A DNA stretch of 64,000 nucleotides from Pedobacter nototheniae (GCF_004335085.1 NZ_RQRS01000017.1:1-64000); one strand, 5' to 3'. Positions 44,145-51,969 are shown, counted from the stretch's first letter. A program made the numbers and translations. Notes: generated from the sequence alone by a model not told the origin.

Positions 44145-44963
44145 TCAGGGTATCAGTTTGACCGAAGTATATCCATATGTTAATGCTAAATATGGTGGCT
44201 TTTTGAATTCTTCAATTTCATTCTCAACCAGAAAGGCTCTTCTGTAATTTGTCTTCTTAATTGAATTACCTTTTTCGTCTAGCTGGTCCTCTACGACTCC
44301 ACTGATTTTAAAATTTTCACCATAAAAGTTTCCGCGCTGCATGTTTCCACCTACCGCAGCATCGGCCTTGGATTCAATTACCTTTTTTAATATCTGCAAT
44401 GGATCTAGAGTTTCGTTTTCCTTAAAGACCTGTTCAGCATACGCTTTACCCGAGCCGAAAAACATCATTCCATGCTCTGGCAGTATCTCTTCAAATTGGT
44501 ACTCGACTTGATCTTCCTTTATATCCGGATAAAAACGCACTATACGCACCCGCTTCTTGACGATGCAGTAGCCTCCAAGTAGAATTTCCGAAAGGCCTGT
44601 TTTTCCCAGAACAGCGGTTAGCTCCTGAGAAACCTCCCTATAGTATTTAAGAACAAGGGAACTGATCCCTATGATAGATACATCAGACATGTTTGTTAGA
44701 TAGGTTACATTCGGGAGAATTTCGGCAATGGAGTCTTTAACTGTATTCGCATTAATGGAACTTCCCACGACCGCAAGCCCATAGCTTAGCTCTTGTTCAT
44801 ACTTATTGAAATCCTCTCTGGATTTTGCAGGCCCTTTTAATTTAAAAGGAACAATAAATATCTTGATCCCCTTATCAAAGAAACCAGCCTCACCAAACGA
44901 AATCCTGGAATCTGAAGAGAACGATACACCTTTGTCGTTCCTCTGTGCAATTACTAGCGTCAT
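44145..44963 (-). CDS. Proteasome-beta/HslV-like Ntn hydrolase
   Basis: This 272-residue protein begins M-T-L-V-I-A, so removal of Met exposes Thr1. After that the residues align with the proteasome catalytic set at the exact family spacing: Asp17 and Arg19 in 'SSDSRIS', and Lys33 in 'FDKGIKIF'. Later motifs are 'YGLAVVGSSINANTVKDSI', 'FFGSGKAYAEQVFKE' and 'ESKADAAVGGN', matching the GSG and Asp166 regions. It is longer than HslV (~175) and has no ATPase partner nearby. The likely partner is the nuclease-like gene downstream. Confidence 0.75.
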   Translation of the reverse strand: MTLVIAQRNDKGVSFSSDSRISFGEAGFFDKGIKIFIVPFKLKGPAKSREDFNKYEQELSYGLAVVGSSINANTVKDSIAEILPNVTYLTNMSDVSIIGISSLVLKYYREVSQELTAVLGKTGLSEILLGGYCIVKKRVRIVRFYPDIKEDQVEYQFEEILPEHGMMFFGSGKAYAEQVFKENETLDPLQILKKVIESKADAAVGGNMQRGNFYGENFKISGVVEDQLDEKGNSIKKTNYRRAFLVENEIEEFKKPPYLALTYGYTSVKLIP

Positions 44964-45105
44964 AAAAAGTCAAATCTGAGGTAAGCGTGAATCCCAATCT
45001 AGGAAATATTAAACAGAATTAGTTGTTTAGGCAACAAAAAACTGTTCGTAAAACAGAGCTGTCCAATAGGATTATTACAAGCCCGGTTTTATTTTTGCAG
45101 CTTTT
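44964..45105. other. Short intergenic region upstream of the Ntn hydrolase
   Basis: AT-rich; presumably holds the promoter of the Ntn hydrolase/nuclease-like operon. I see no confident -7 box and no gene. Confidence 0.35.
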
Positions 45106-45356
45106 TTACTCTAATGAGTAGCCATTTAGTACCCCAGCATAAGTTTTGATGTCGTAAATTCCCTCCACTCCAACCATAAATTGCTTTTGAAAATCATTCC
45201 AGCACATAAACCTATAGATGTCTTTATAAGAATTATTCAGCTTTCTTAGAAAAAGCTACCAACCTGTTCTTTATCGTTGATTTATTAAGTGACTTGAAAA
45301 ACTCCAAAATGGCAAAATAATTTTCTGCAAAATACGGAAAGCAAACGTTCCATGCC
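45106..45356 (-). pseudogene. Frameshifted remnant downstream of the AbiV-like gene
   Basis: Two open stretches in different frames follow the AbiV-like stop. One reads 'EAWNVCFPYFAENYFAILEF' and ends with a stop at 45233. The other reads 'KLNNSYKDIYRFMCWNDFQK' and ends 'VLNGYSLE' with a stop at 45106. The two overlap at the frameshift and could be one former protein. No family recognised. Confidence 0.4.
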
Positions 45357-46043
45357 TCATGATTTTTTTCTTTCTTTTTGCAATTTGTATGCCTGTTCCC
45401 GAAGCTTATCCAACTCGTTAATGTTAAATGGAGTCCAAGACTTTAATTCTTTATCGGACATTACCTCAATGGATCTCATAAGTTTAGCAATGTCTTTTTG
45501 GAAAAGATTGACATAAGCTTTAGCTACCTGATAGTCGCCAGCCGTAATAGTAGAGGGATCGACAATTGAATTAATAAAGTCAACATAGAAAGCCCTCTGT
45601 TTCAAACTATCGGCATTGCTCCACCAAAAGTAATTAGCTGTAGCCATGGCAGTATTCATTAATGCTGCCCCTAAAAAGGAGAATATTCCAGTTGGCCTTA
45701 AGTTTGTAGACGAAGAAAAGCGAAACAAAAGATACATCGAAAAAAAATCCTTAACCAGATCATGCCTTACCTTGTGATGAAGGAAAATCTTCTTAAACCA
45801 TGATTGCTGTCTCAGGGGTACTTTTCTAGACATTAACAAACAGGCAAAAGCTTTTATGAGTTCTTCTGTACCCAAAATCAAATGAGCGATTGCATTCTGA
45901 GGTTCGTCAGATTTCCCAAGTATTTCAGCGCAGCGGAAATGCCTATTTGCATTTTCCTCTATGACAGGATATATTGATTTAAATTCTTGTAGGGTCAGGT
46001 CGTTCCACCCACGTGGTTTTGAAGGCGTATCCAAGGTATGCAT
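45357..46043 (-). CDS. AbiV-like abortive infection family protein
   Basis: This 228-residue helical protein has 'ENANRHFRCAEILGKSDEPQ', then 'NAIAHLILGTEELIKAFACL' with the Glu-Glu-x-x-Lys-Ala pattern, and 'FKKIFLHHKVRHDLVKDF' with the His-Lys motif. These are the features of AbiV, a lactococcal phage-resistance protein family that also occurs widely in Bacteroidota. A remnant gene follows directly. The match is by motif only. Confidence 0.55.
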   Translation of the reverse strand: MHTLDTPSKPRGWNDLTLQEFKSIYPVIEENANRHFRCAEILGKSDEPQNAIAHLILGTEELIKAFACLLMSRKVPLRQQSWFKKIFLHHKVRHDLVKDFFSMYLLFRFSSSTNLRPTGIFSFLGAALMNTAMATANYFWWSNADSLKQRAFYVDFINSIVDPSTITAGDYQVAKAYVNLFQKDIAKLMRSIEVMSDKELKSWTPFNINELDKLREQAYKLQKERKKS

Positions 46044-46151
46044 ATATTTGAGCGTAGCTTTCTAAAATAAGCTAAGTATAAGCTTTGTGCAAAAAATCTT
46101 TTGCACATATTCTCTTAAACTCTGAGATAAATTCAGCATGTCAACCATAAA

Positions 46152-46183
46152 ATAAAAAAGCCATCAGTTTATACACTAATGGC
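46152..46183 (-). terminator. Terminator of the disrupted histone-like gene
   Basis: GCCAT.AGT and ACT.ATGGC arms (46160-46183) are followed on the minus strand by TTTTTTATTTT. It lies ~25 bases after the stop of the C-terminal histone fragment, as expected for the original gene. Confidence 0.65.
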
Positions 46184-46208
46184 CTTATTTCCCAAAACAG
46201 TCTCTTGT

Positions 46209-46290
46209 TTATTTATCGTTATTTTTTTTCTCTGTAACTTCAGCCCTTATCTCTTGAGCCAAAACCTTAAGGTCCTGCATTGCCTTACGT
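46209..46290 (-). pseudogene. Histone H1-like (Hc1) gene, C-terminal fragment
   Basis: The minus strand reads 'VRKAMQDLKVLAQEIRAEVT' and ends 'EKKNNDK' with a stop at 46209. It completes the N-terminal fragment at 49800-49907. Bacteroidota histone H1-like proteins are ~58-60 residues with 'NAAAGTRVRKAMQDLK' in the middle, which is exactly the point where this gene is cut. Confidence 0.8.
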
Positions 46291-46311
46291 ACGTGGCTGT
46301 TGCACAACTAC
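46291..46311. repeat. Left terminal inverted repeat
   Basis: Begins ACGTGGCTGTTGCACAAC. It matches the reverse complement of 49789-49809 at 19 of 21 positions. Confidence 0.75.
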
Positions 46312-46383
46312 GATTCTATGAATTACTTTTAGAAAAGCACATTAGCGGTACTTTTTATCCCAACTTTTTCATATATCATTTTC

Positions 46384-46419
46384 AATGCGGCAGCCCTTAA
46401 AGTTGCCGCATTTTTATTT
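46384..46419 (+). terminator. Terminator at the left end of the element
   Basis: AATGCGGCA (46384-46392) pairs with TGCCGCATT (46404-46412) and is followed by a T run on the plus strand. It should stop plus-strand transcription entering the element before the arsR promoter. Confidence 0.75.
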
Positions 46420-46431
46420 AGTTAAAAATTT

Positions 46432-46464
46432 GTATTTAAGTAAATGCTTAAATACATATCTTTG
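46432..46464 (+). promoter_or_regulatory. arsR promoter and candidate ArsR operator
   Basis: GTATTTAAG (46432-46440) and CTTAAATAC (46447-46455) form a perfect inverted repeat of the size usual for ArsR-family operators. It is followed by TATCTTTG (46457-46464), an exact TAnnTTTG -7 box, 13 bases before the ATG at 46478. Self-repression of the arsR-merTP operon, relieved by metal, is the likely mode. Confidence 0.7.
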
Positions 46465-46477
46465 ATTTTATTTGACT

Positions 46478-46846
46478 ATGAACGTTTGCAAGAGAATATT
46501 CGCCGATCAAGGGCAGATCAATAACTGTAGGGAGGTTCTGGATGAGAAGGGAAATCTATTTTCACACCTGTCTATACTGCTTTCGCTAACAGGAAATGAG
46601 GTTAGACTAAAGATACTTTTCCTTTTGGATAGAGAAGGCAAGCTATGTCCGTGCGACCTTAGCGATATATTGGATATGACCATCCCTGCCATATCACAGC
46701 ACCTTCGTAAGCTGAAGGATGGTGGTATGATCCATTCGGTAAAATCTGGCCAGACCATATTCTATTCCATTGAGGATTCCCAACTTGACCTGCTTCGTCC
46801 GTTCTTCAATCAACTACAAAAACATTTAACAACGATACAACCATGA
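46478..46846 (+). CDS. ArsR/SmtB family metal-responsive repressor
   Basis: The product has about 122 residues from the ATG at 46478; a TTG two codons earlier is also open. The winged helix shows 'LSLTGNEVRLKILFLLDREG', 'LCPCDLSDILDMTIPAISQH' and 'LRKLKDGGMIHSVKSGQTIF'. CPC followed by DL is the ELCVCDL-type metal-binding site in the recognition helix region. It overlaps merTP by four bases (ATGA). Confidence 0.9.
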   Translation: MNVCKRIFADQGQINNCREVLDEKGNLFSHLSILLSLTGNEVRLKILFLLDREGKLCPCDLSDILDMTIPAISQHLRKLKDGGMIHSVKSGQTIFYSIEDSQLDLLRPFFNQLQKHLTTIQP

Positions 46847-47451
46847 GTATAGGATCACCAAAAAGCTGGATAGCAGGCTTGTTTGCCGCCTTTACGGCAT
46901 CTCTTTGCTGCATTGCCCCTTTATTTGCGGTCATCGGGGGCGCAGGGAGCGCGTCAACCTACTTTGGTTGGATAGAACCTTATCGCCCCTATATTATCGG
47001 GCTGACCATTCTGGTGTTCGCACTGGCCTGGTACAAGCTGCTGAAAGCAGGGGATGTACAAAAAGACAATTGTGGATGTGAGGTGCAGCAAAAAAGCTTT
47101 ATGGGGTCAAAAAAGTTTCTAATAGTTGTAACGGTAATCTCTGCACTGTTGATCACGTTTCCTTACTATTCAAGTTTGCTTTATGCAAGCCCAAAGACAG
47201 CGCCCACAACCAGAACAGTGAGGAAAAAACTGGCCAACGTGAAGTTTTCCATAGCGGGAATGAGCTGCGAAGGCTGTACCAGCCACATCGACGGGGGATT
47301 AAATGGAATTAGCGGTATTGCCAGTTCCACTACCTCATTTGAACAAAGAATGGCTTTGGTCAGCTACGACCCAGACAGTATAACCGCTGACAGCATCAGC
47401 AAAAAAATAAGGAAAATAGGATACAGGAATACCATCATAACCAAAAACTAA
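46843..47451 (+). CDS. merTP: MerTP-type mercuric ion transporter fused to an HMA domain
   Basis: This 202-residue protein starts with a MerT-like membrane part: 'AFTASLCCIAPLFAVIGGAG' with the paired cysteines in the first helix, further helices to ~115, and 'NCGCEV' in a loop. The C-terminal domain is of HMA type with 'IAGMSCEGCTSHIDGGL' (CxxC). The fusion is known as MerTP in Bacteroidota. No merA is present, so mercury reduction would need another locus. Confidence 0.88.
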   Translation: MSIGSPKSWIAGLFAAFTASLCCIAPLFAVIGGAGSASTYFGWIEPYRPYIIGLTILVFALAWYKLLKAGDVQKDNCGCEVQQKSFMGSKKFLIVVTVISALLITFPYYSSLLYASPKTAPTTRTVRKKLANVKFSIAGMSCEGCTSHIDGGLNGISGIASSTTSFEQRMALVSYDPDSITADSISKKIRKIGYRNTIITKN

Positions 47452-47667
47452 ATGGAAACAGCAATCATACCCAGTTCTACGATCACCTGCCCGGCTTGCG
47501 GCTTTGCAAAAAAAGAAGAAATGCCTACCGAATCCTGTCAATATTTTTACGAATGTGAAAACTGCAAAACAGTGCTAAAACCACTTGCAGGAGACTGCTG
47601 CGTATTCTGTAGCTACGGTACGGCCAAATGTCCGCCCATACAGGCAGGGAGTTCCTGCTGTGGCTAA
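47452..47667 (+). CDS. GDCCVFCSYG-type small cysteine-rich protein
   Basis: This 71-residue protein has two CxxC pairs at 'TCPACGFAKKEEMP' and 'YECENCKTVL', then the signature 'GDCCVFCSYGTAKCPPIQ' and a Cys-rich end. The family is regularly next to metal transport genes in Bacteroidota and probably binds a thiophilic metal. It begins directly after the merTP stop (TAAATG). Confidence 0.82.
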   Translation: METAIIPSSTITCPACGFAKKEEMPTESCQYFYECENCKTVLKPLAGDCCVFCSYGTAKCPPIQAGSSCCG

Positions 47668-48080
47668 CTTACCACTTCGTAAAAGGTGATAAGGTTTCCG
47701 TAAAGATCCAGTGTGGCCAGATCGCGGTGTCCCCAATGTTGCTCCTCGACGACCGAATGTTCTCCGTGCAATACTCCCTGTGCTTTGTATTCGTTGTAAA
47801 GTTCATCAATGCCCTGGACTTCAACCCGACAGCTTGCCGTTCCAGCGATGAACGTTTCCGCCCCGCTCCAGATCGGCCTTAGAAAAAGTAGCAGGCTCCT
47901 GAACTTCCAGCTCCTGTCGCAGGCCTGCCAAAGATGGATTTCAACATCTCCCCTGACCAAAATGGCAAAAGTTTCTTCTTGGTGCCGTGCATTGAACCCC
48001 ATTTTATTTTGATAGAAGTCGATGGCTTTCTTTACGCTGATTACAGGAAGTGCCGGGATGGTATTCTTGAACTTGATCAT
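47664..48080 (-). CDS. VOC/glyoxalase fold protein (bleomycin-resistance-like)
   Basis: This 138-residue protein has paired beta-alpha-beta-beta-beta units: 'KFKNTIPALPVISVKKAIDF', 'YQNKMGFNARHQ', 'FAILVRGDVEIHLWQ' with the first metal or ligand His, and 'WGHRDLATLDLYGNLITFYE'. This is the pattern of bleomycin-binding-type VOC proteins. It converges on the previous gene with a few bases of overlap. Substrate is unknown. Confidence 0.8.
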   Translation of the reverse strand: MIKFKNTIPALPVISVKKAIDFYQNKMGFNARHQEETFAILVRGDVEIHLWQACDRSWKFRSLLLFLRPIWSGAETFIAGTASCRVEVQGIDELYNEYKAQGVLHGEHSVVEEQHWGHRDLATLDLYGNLITFYEVVS

Positions 48081-48244
48081 ATACTATAATTTAGCGGTAC
48101 TAACACCACATTTAATCAAAGACTAAATTAGCAATTTTTTGACATGATTGAGTTCCTGTGCCAATCAGTTAAAAAAGGATAAATTATTTGTCATAAAATA
48201 TAATAAATAATTGATAGTCAGATAATTATGTATTATTTTTGCTT

Positions 48245-49147
48245 ATGCAAGGCAAGAAGACATATCAAGAAAAGTTATTCATCAGCTTTCAGCTTTCGGA
48301 CTACATCCCAGCAGATAATTTTTATAAACGTTTAAATGATACGATTGACCTAAACTTTGTTTACGGAGCTACTGCAAAGTATTATGGTAGTGAAGGACAG
48401 AAAAGCATAGACCCAGTTATATTCATGAAATTGATGCTCATAGGGTATCTCGAAAACCTTTCTAGCGACAGAAAGATCGTGTCCACTTCCAGGATGAGAA
48501 TGGATATCTTATATTTCCTAGGTTACGATCTAGATGAAGAATTACCTTGGCATTCCACTTTGAGCAGGACTAGGCAATTGTATGGAATGGAACTGTTCGA
48601 AACATTGTTTAAACAGGTGCTAAAGCTTTGTATCGATAAGGGAATGGTCTCTGGCAAAAGACAGGCGGTTGATAGCGCCTACATCCACGCCAATGCCTCA
48701 ATGGATAGTTTGGTGGAACGTGAAATCCTAAAAGATGCATCACAATACAGCAGGGAACTTAACGATAATGTGGAGGAAAGTTCGATGCGCATCGTGCCGA
48801 TTACAAAGAAGCCCACAAAAAGGCTTTTCGACAAGTCTATGCCAATGGAAAAACGCAGCAATAAGACCCATGGCAGTATTTCGGATCCCGAAGCGAGGAT
48901 TTCCTTCAAGCCTGGAAAAGCCTATCGGTTGACCTACACCAGTCAGGTAAGCGTAGATACGGCCAAGCATGTGATTACGGGAATAGAAGCGGTGCTCTCG
49001 GACAGGCGTGATAGCCAATGCCTTCCAAATCTGGTGGAGCGTACCGTTTCCAATTTAAAAGAGAATGGACTAGTGGTTGATGCGATACTGGCGGACACCA
49101 ATTATAGCAGTATGGAAGCTCTGAAATTCATGCACACATGGGCTTGA
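48245..49147 (+). pseudogene. IS1182-like transposase, N-terminal part (frameshifted)
   Basis: About 300 residues: 'QGKKTYQEKLFISFQLSDYI', 'DPVIFMKLMLIGYLENLSSD' and 'QAVDSAYIHANASMDSLVER', with the catalytic acids of the IS1182/IS5-like DDE fold. The frame stops at 49147 after 'LKFMHTWA'. The next frame continues 'THGLDAFIPNAGAYK' without a gap, so a 2-base loss in a CA repeat at about 49133-49138, or a 1-base gain, breaks the gene. An open TTG lies at 48239. Confidence 0.85.
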
Positions 49148-49178
49148 TGCCTTTATCCCAAATGCAGGCGCATATAAG

Positions 49179-49718
49179 GTGAATAGGGAGGGCTTTGTTT
49201 ACGATAGGGAAAATGACCGCTACCAATGTCATCAGGGCAAATACCTTCCATTCTCTTATTATGTTACCGACAGGATTGGAAACCGTAATAAGATGTATTC
49301 TTCAAGAGTTGGAGATTGCAGGGATTGTCCTTTCAAACTGACCTGTATCGGCAAGAGTTCAAGAAAGGTATTAGAAAATGGCGAAGATAGATGGCTGTTC
49401 GAGCAGATGCATGAAAAAATGCTGTCTAAAAAAGGAAGGAAGATGAGAAAAATAAGGCAGAGCACCGTTGAACCAGTTCTGGGGTCGTTGATCAATTTTA
49501 CGGGCATGAAAAGAGTAAATACAAGAGGGCTAAAACAGGCAAACAAATGCATGGTTATGGCCGCAATTGCCTACAACCTTAAAAAATTGATGAAGTTTAA
49601 GACCAAATCAGTTCTGGCGAACATTCAGGCAATCGCTAAAACCCCCGATAAATATATTGGGGGTTTTATACAGTGCATAAATAACGTTTTATCGATCAAT
49701 ATTCGCCTGACGACTTAA
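49179..49718 (+). pseudogene. IS1182-like transposase, C-terminal part
   Basis: This is the continuation of the same transposase: 'REGFVYDRENDRYQCHQGKY', a zinc-binding-like set 'CRDCPFKLTCIG', and 'RKIRQSTVEPVLGSLINFTG' with the last catalytic Glu, then 'KRVNTRGLKQANKCMVMAAI'. The open frame really begins near 49134 without its own start. Its end carries a hairpin at 49638-49667. Confidence 0.85.
49638..49667 (+). terminator. Terminator-like hairpin inside the transposase end
   Basis: AAAACCCCC and GGGGGTTTT arms around a 12-base loop, ending in TTTT, lie ~50 bases before the transposase stop codon. Confidence 0.5.
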
Positions 49719-49736
49719 ATATATATCGAAATAAAA

Positions 49737-49768
49737 TTGCCCACCAATTAAATAAAATTGATGGGCAA
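49737..49768. terminator. Terminator-like hairpin after the transposase
   Basis: TTGCCCA (49737-49743) and TGGGCAA (49762-49768) pair, with inner CAATT/AATTG pairs. It lies between the transposase stop and the right inverted repeat and may protect the element from transcription. Confidence 0.55.
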
Positions 49769-49788
49769 GTAAGATATTATTCAAAAAA

Positions 49789-49809
49789 GTAGTTGCGCAT
49801 CAGCCACGT
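49789..49809. repeat. Right terminal inverted repeat
   Basis: Ends GCGCATCAGCCACGT. Its reverse complement matches the repeat at 46291-46311 in 19 of 21 positions. It directly follows the end of the N-terminal histone fragment. Confidence 0.75.
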
Positions 49810-49907
49810 GCTCGCGTACCAGCCGCTGCGTTTCCACCATCATAAAATTTTGTTACATCGGCTTCTATTGAAGCAATAACTTCCTGCACCTGCTTGAATT
49901 TGTCCAT
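49800..49907 (-). pseudogene. Histone H1-like (Hc1) gene, N-terminal fragment
   Basis: From the ATG at 49907 the minus strand reads 'MDKFKQVQEVIASIEADVTK' then 'FYDGGNAAAGTRAR' and stops within the inserted repeat. This is the start of the ~60-residue Bacteroidota histone H1-like DNA-binding protein. The rest lies 3.5 kb away at 46209-46290. Confidence 0.82.
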
Positions 49908-50236
49908 AACTGTTTTTTTTAAAGGGCCCGATGACCACGGTATTGTTTTTTATCTAGGAAATCGTATTCCAGCCCTAAAACTAAACATTTCAACCAAAAT
50001 TCGAAAAGAACTTTAAAAATTCCGAATCCTGCATCATTGCCTTGCCTTATTGCATCTGCTTACAATGGATAAACCGTAGCATCCGCCAACAAAATACCCT
50101 ATCCGGTGAAGTTCCTGATTTGAAAGCGATAGATGATTTACTGTTTCGGTTTATAATATTGCATTCCGTGCTCATGTTAAAAAAGTAGCTCATTTTGGGA
50201 GCCGTGAATTATAATTCTGACATCATTAAAATCAAT
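49908..50236. other. Gap upstream of the di-haem operon
   Basis: This ~330-base region holds the promoter of the broken histone-like gene on the minus strand and leads into the palindrome at 50237. I see no further gene in it. Confidence 0.4.
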
Positions 50237-50274
50237 CTAAAAATAAATTTAGACAAATCTAAATTTATTTTTAG
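50237..50274. promoter_or_regulatory. Perfect 17-base-arm palindrome, DtxR/MntR-like operator
   Basis: CTAAAAATAAATTTAGA and its exact reverse complement flank a CAAA centre. The core TTTAGAcaaaTCTAAA resembles DtxR/MntR-family sites (for example TTTAGGTTAACCTAAA). It ends 43 bases before the di-haem oxidoreductase start, so control of that operon by iron or manganese is a reasonable inference. It could also form a hairpin in RNA. Confidence 0.6.
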
Positions 50275-50317
50275 TCTTTTCTATTTTTATTATTAGATTT
50301 ACAAAAAATCAGATAAC

Positions 50318-51520
50318 ATGCAGAAAAGATTACCCATTGTCCTGCTTTCACTTATGAGCCTGGTTGCTATAATGGTGTCCTGTGAGAAGATAATCCCTTC
50401 TTCTCCAAAAGAAAACGAAATTCTTGATGGGCCGGTAGAGGGACTCAGCTATGAACAGCTCAGACGGTTCGCTTTGGGAGATGCAGCCTTCAATAATGAG
50501 ATATTTAGTCCTGCGAATGGTCTTGGACCAGGCTTTGTTGCAACCAGCTGCGGAAGCTGCCATGCTGGAGACGGCAAAGGCCATCCCTTTACTACGCTGG
50601 TCCGTTTCGGGCAGACCGATGAGACAGGCAATAAATTTTTGGACCAGGGAGGCCCTCAACTACAGAACAGGGCTATTCCGGGTTACAAACCTGAGCAAAT
50701 CCCATCAGGGGCCACCTTTTCAAAATTTACTCCGCCTGCCAATACCGGCCTTGGCTTTCTCGAACTGGTAGCCGATGCAGATATACTAGCTATGGCTGAC
50801 CCGCAAGATCTGGATAATGACGGCATTTCTGGTGTCCCAAACTACGCAGCACTTCCCGCATATGTTCAGGCCCTTGACAATGCTATTGCACTGAAGGGAA
50901 AATATATCCATCGTTTTGGGAAAAAGGCGGCAGCATATAACCTCCTCCATCAGACCGTGAATGCCTACAACCAGGATATCGGGATCACTTCAAGCTTTGA
51001 TCCTGTGGATGCCTATACGCGGATGGTGATTGATCCTGAAATTTCCACACTTACAGTGAATAACGTGGTGTTTTATCTACAGACTCTAAAAGCGCCCATA
51101 CAGCGCGATGCCGGAAATGCGGAAGTTGAAACTGGCAGGAAACTGTTCGAAAAGATCAACTGCGCAGGCTGTCACAAGCCTACCCTAAAAACAGGTTTTT
51201 CCCCAGTGGTTGCTCTGTCCAACAAAGAATTTCACCCCTATACCGACCTGTTGCTCCATGATATGGGACCTGGCCTGGATGATGGTTACACGGAAGGATC
51301 GGCAAAAACCTTCGAATGGAGAACCCCGCCCCTATGGGGACTGGGACTTTCGATGAACTCGCAGGGGGGATCTTATCATCTGCTGCATGACGGAAGGGCA
51401 AAAAGCATCGAAGAGGCGGTAACCCTTCATGGAGGAGAGGCATCTGCAAGCCGCAACAGGTTCAACCAGCTGTCTGGAGCAGAAAAACATGCCATGCTGA
51501 GATTTTTAGAATCACTATAG
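50318..51520 (+). CDS. Di-haem oxidoreductase-like lipoprotein (DHOR family)
   Basis: This 400-residue protein has a lipobox ('LMSLVAIMVSCEK', Cys 22). Two haem c motifs are visible: 'SCGSCHAGDG' near 73 and 'NCAGCHKPT' near 288. 'FEWRTPPLWGLGLSMNSQGG' and 'LLHDGRAKSIEEAVTLHGGE' are typical of DUF1111/DHOR proteins. It should face the periplasm or cell surface. It is the first gene of a tight three-gene operon with a Rieske protein and a porin. Confidence 0.9.
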   Translation: MQKRLPIVLLSLMSLVAIMVSCEKIIPSSPKENEILDGPVEGLSYEQLRRFALGDAAFNNEIFSPANGLGPGFVATSCGSCHAGDGKGHPFTTLVRFGQTDETGNKFLDQGGPQLQNRAIPGYKPEQIPSGATFSKFTPPANTGLGFLELVADADILAMADPQDLDNDGISGVPNYAALPAYVQALDNAIALKGKYIHRFGKKAAAYNLLHQTVNAYNQDIGITSSFDPVDAYTRMVIDPEISTLTVNNVVFYLQTLKAPIQRDAGNAEVETGRKLFEKINCAGCHKPTLKTGFSPVVALSNKEFHPYTDLLLHDMGPGLDDGYTEGSAKTFEWRTPPLWGLGLSMNSQGGSYHLLHDGRAKSIEEAVTLHGGEASASRNRFNQLSGAEKHAMLRFLESL

Positions 51521-51522
51521 AA

Positions 51523-51969
51523 ATGAAAAGAAAAGATTTTATAAAAGGCTGTGGAATGGCCTGCCTTGGAGGCCTTGGGATCACCACGTTGATCAGTGGA
51601 TGCAGCAGCCTGGTACCGGCGACGGGCGAGATTGCAGGGGATAACCTGGTCGTAGAAATGAAGGACTTTGAGCTCAGACAGGGAAAAAATGTCCAGTTCA
51701 AAAGATACATTGTAGTCAGCAATGACCTGCTCCGATATCCCATCTGTATCTACCGGCATGATGAACTGAATTATTCTGCACTGTGGATGCAGTGCACCCA
51801 CCAGGGAACCGAGCTCCAGGCTTTCGGAGACAGGCTTCAATGTCCGGCCCATGGAAGTGAATTTGACAATAAGGGCAGAATGACCAATGGTCCGGCAGAA
51901 GCAAACTTAAGAACCTTCCCCATCACCATAGAAAAAACCAGGATCAAAATTTCACTGAAGGCAGTATGA
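51523..51969 (+). CDS. Rieske [2Fe-2S] lipoprotein
   Basis: This 148-residue protein has an N-terminal 'KRKDFIKGCG' and lipobox 'ITTLISGCSS'. The Rieske cluster motifs are 'MQCTHQGTELQ' (CxH) near 89 and 'LQCPAHGSEFD' (CxxH) near 107. It probably passes electrons to or from the di-haem protein encoded 2 bases upstream. Its end overlaps the porin start. Confidence 0.9.
   Translation: MKRKDFIKGCGMACLGGLGITTLISGCSSLVPATGEIAGDNLVVEMKDFELRQGKNVQFKRYIVVSNDLLRYPICIYRHDELNYSALWMQCTHQGTELQAFGDRLQCPAHGSEFDNKGRMTNGPAEANLRTFPITIEKTRIKISLKAV

Larger units (their letters stand above)
46291..49809. mobile_element. IS1182-like element with metal-related passenger genes
   Basis: Inverted repeats of 21 bases (19 matching) lie at 46291-46311 and 49789-49809, and the flanks are the two halves of one histone-like gene. 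Inside are arsR, merTP, a GDCCVFCSYG-type gene, a VOC gene and a transposase broken by a frameshift. No second repeat copy is visible between the passenger genes and the transposase, so it appears to be a single element carrying cargo. Length is about 3.5 kb. Confidence 0.75.

Noticed and set aside
46179..46400. Plus-strand frame across the left end of the element
   Set aside because: It crosses the inverted repeat and lies antisense to the histone fragment, which has clear family likeness.
46291..49809. Reading the two repeats as outward-facing ends of two different IS copies
   Set aside because: Flanking sequences join into one histone gene, so a single insertion explains them better.
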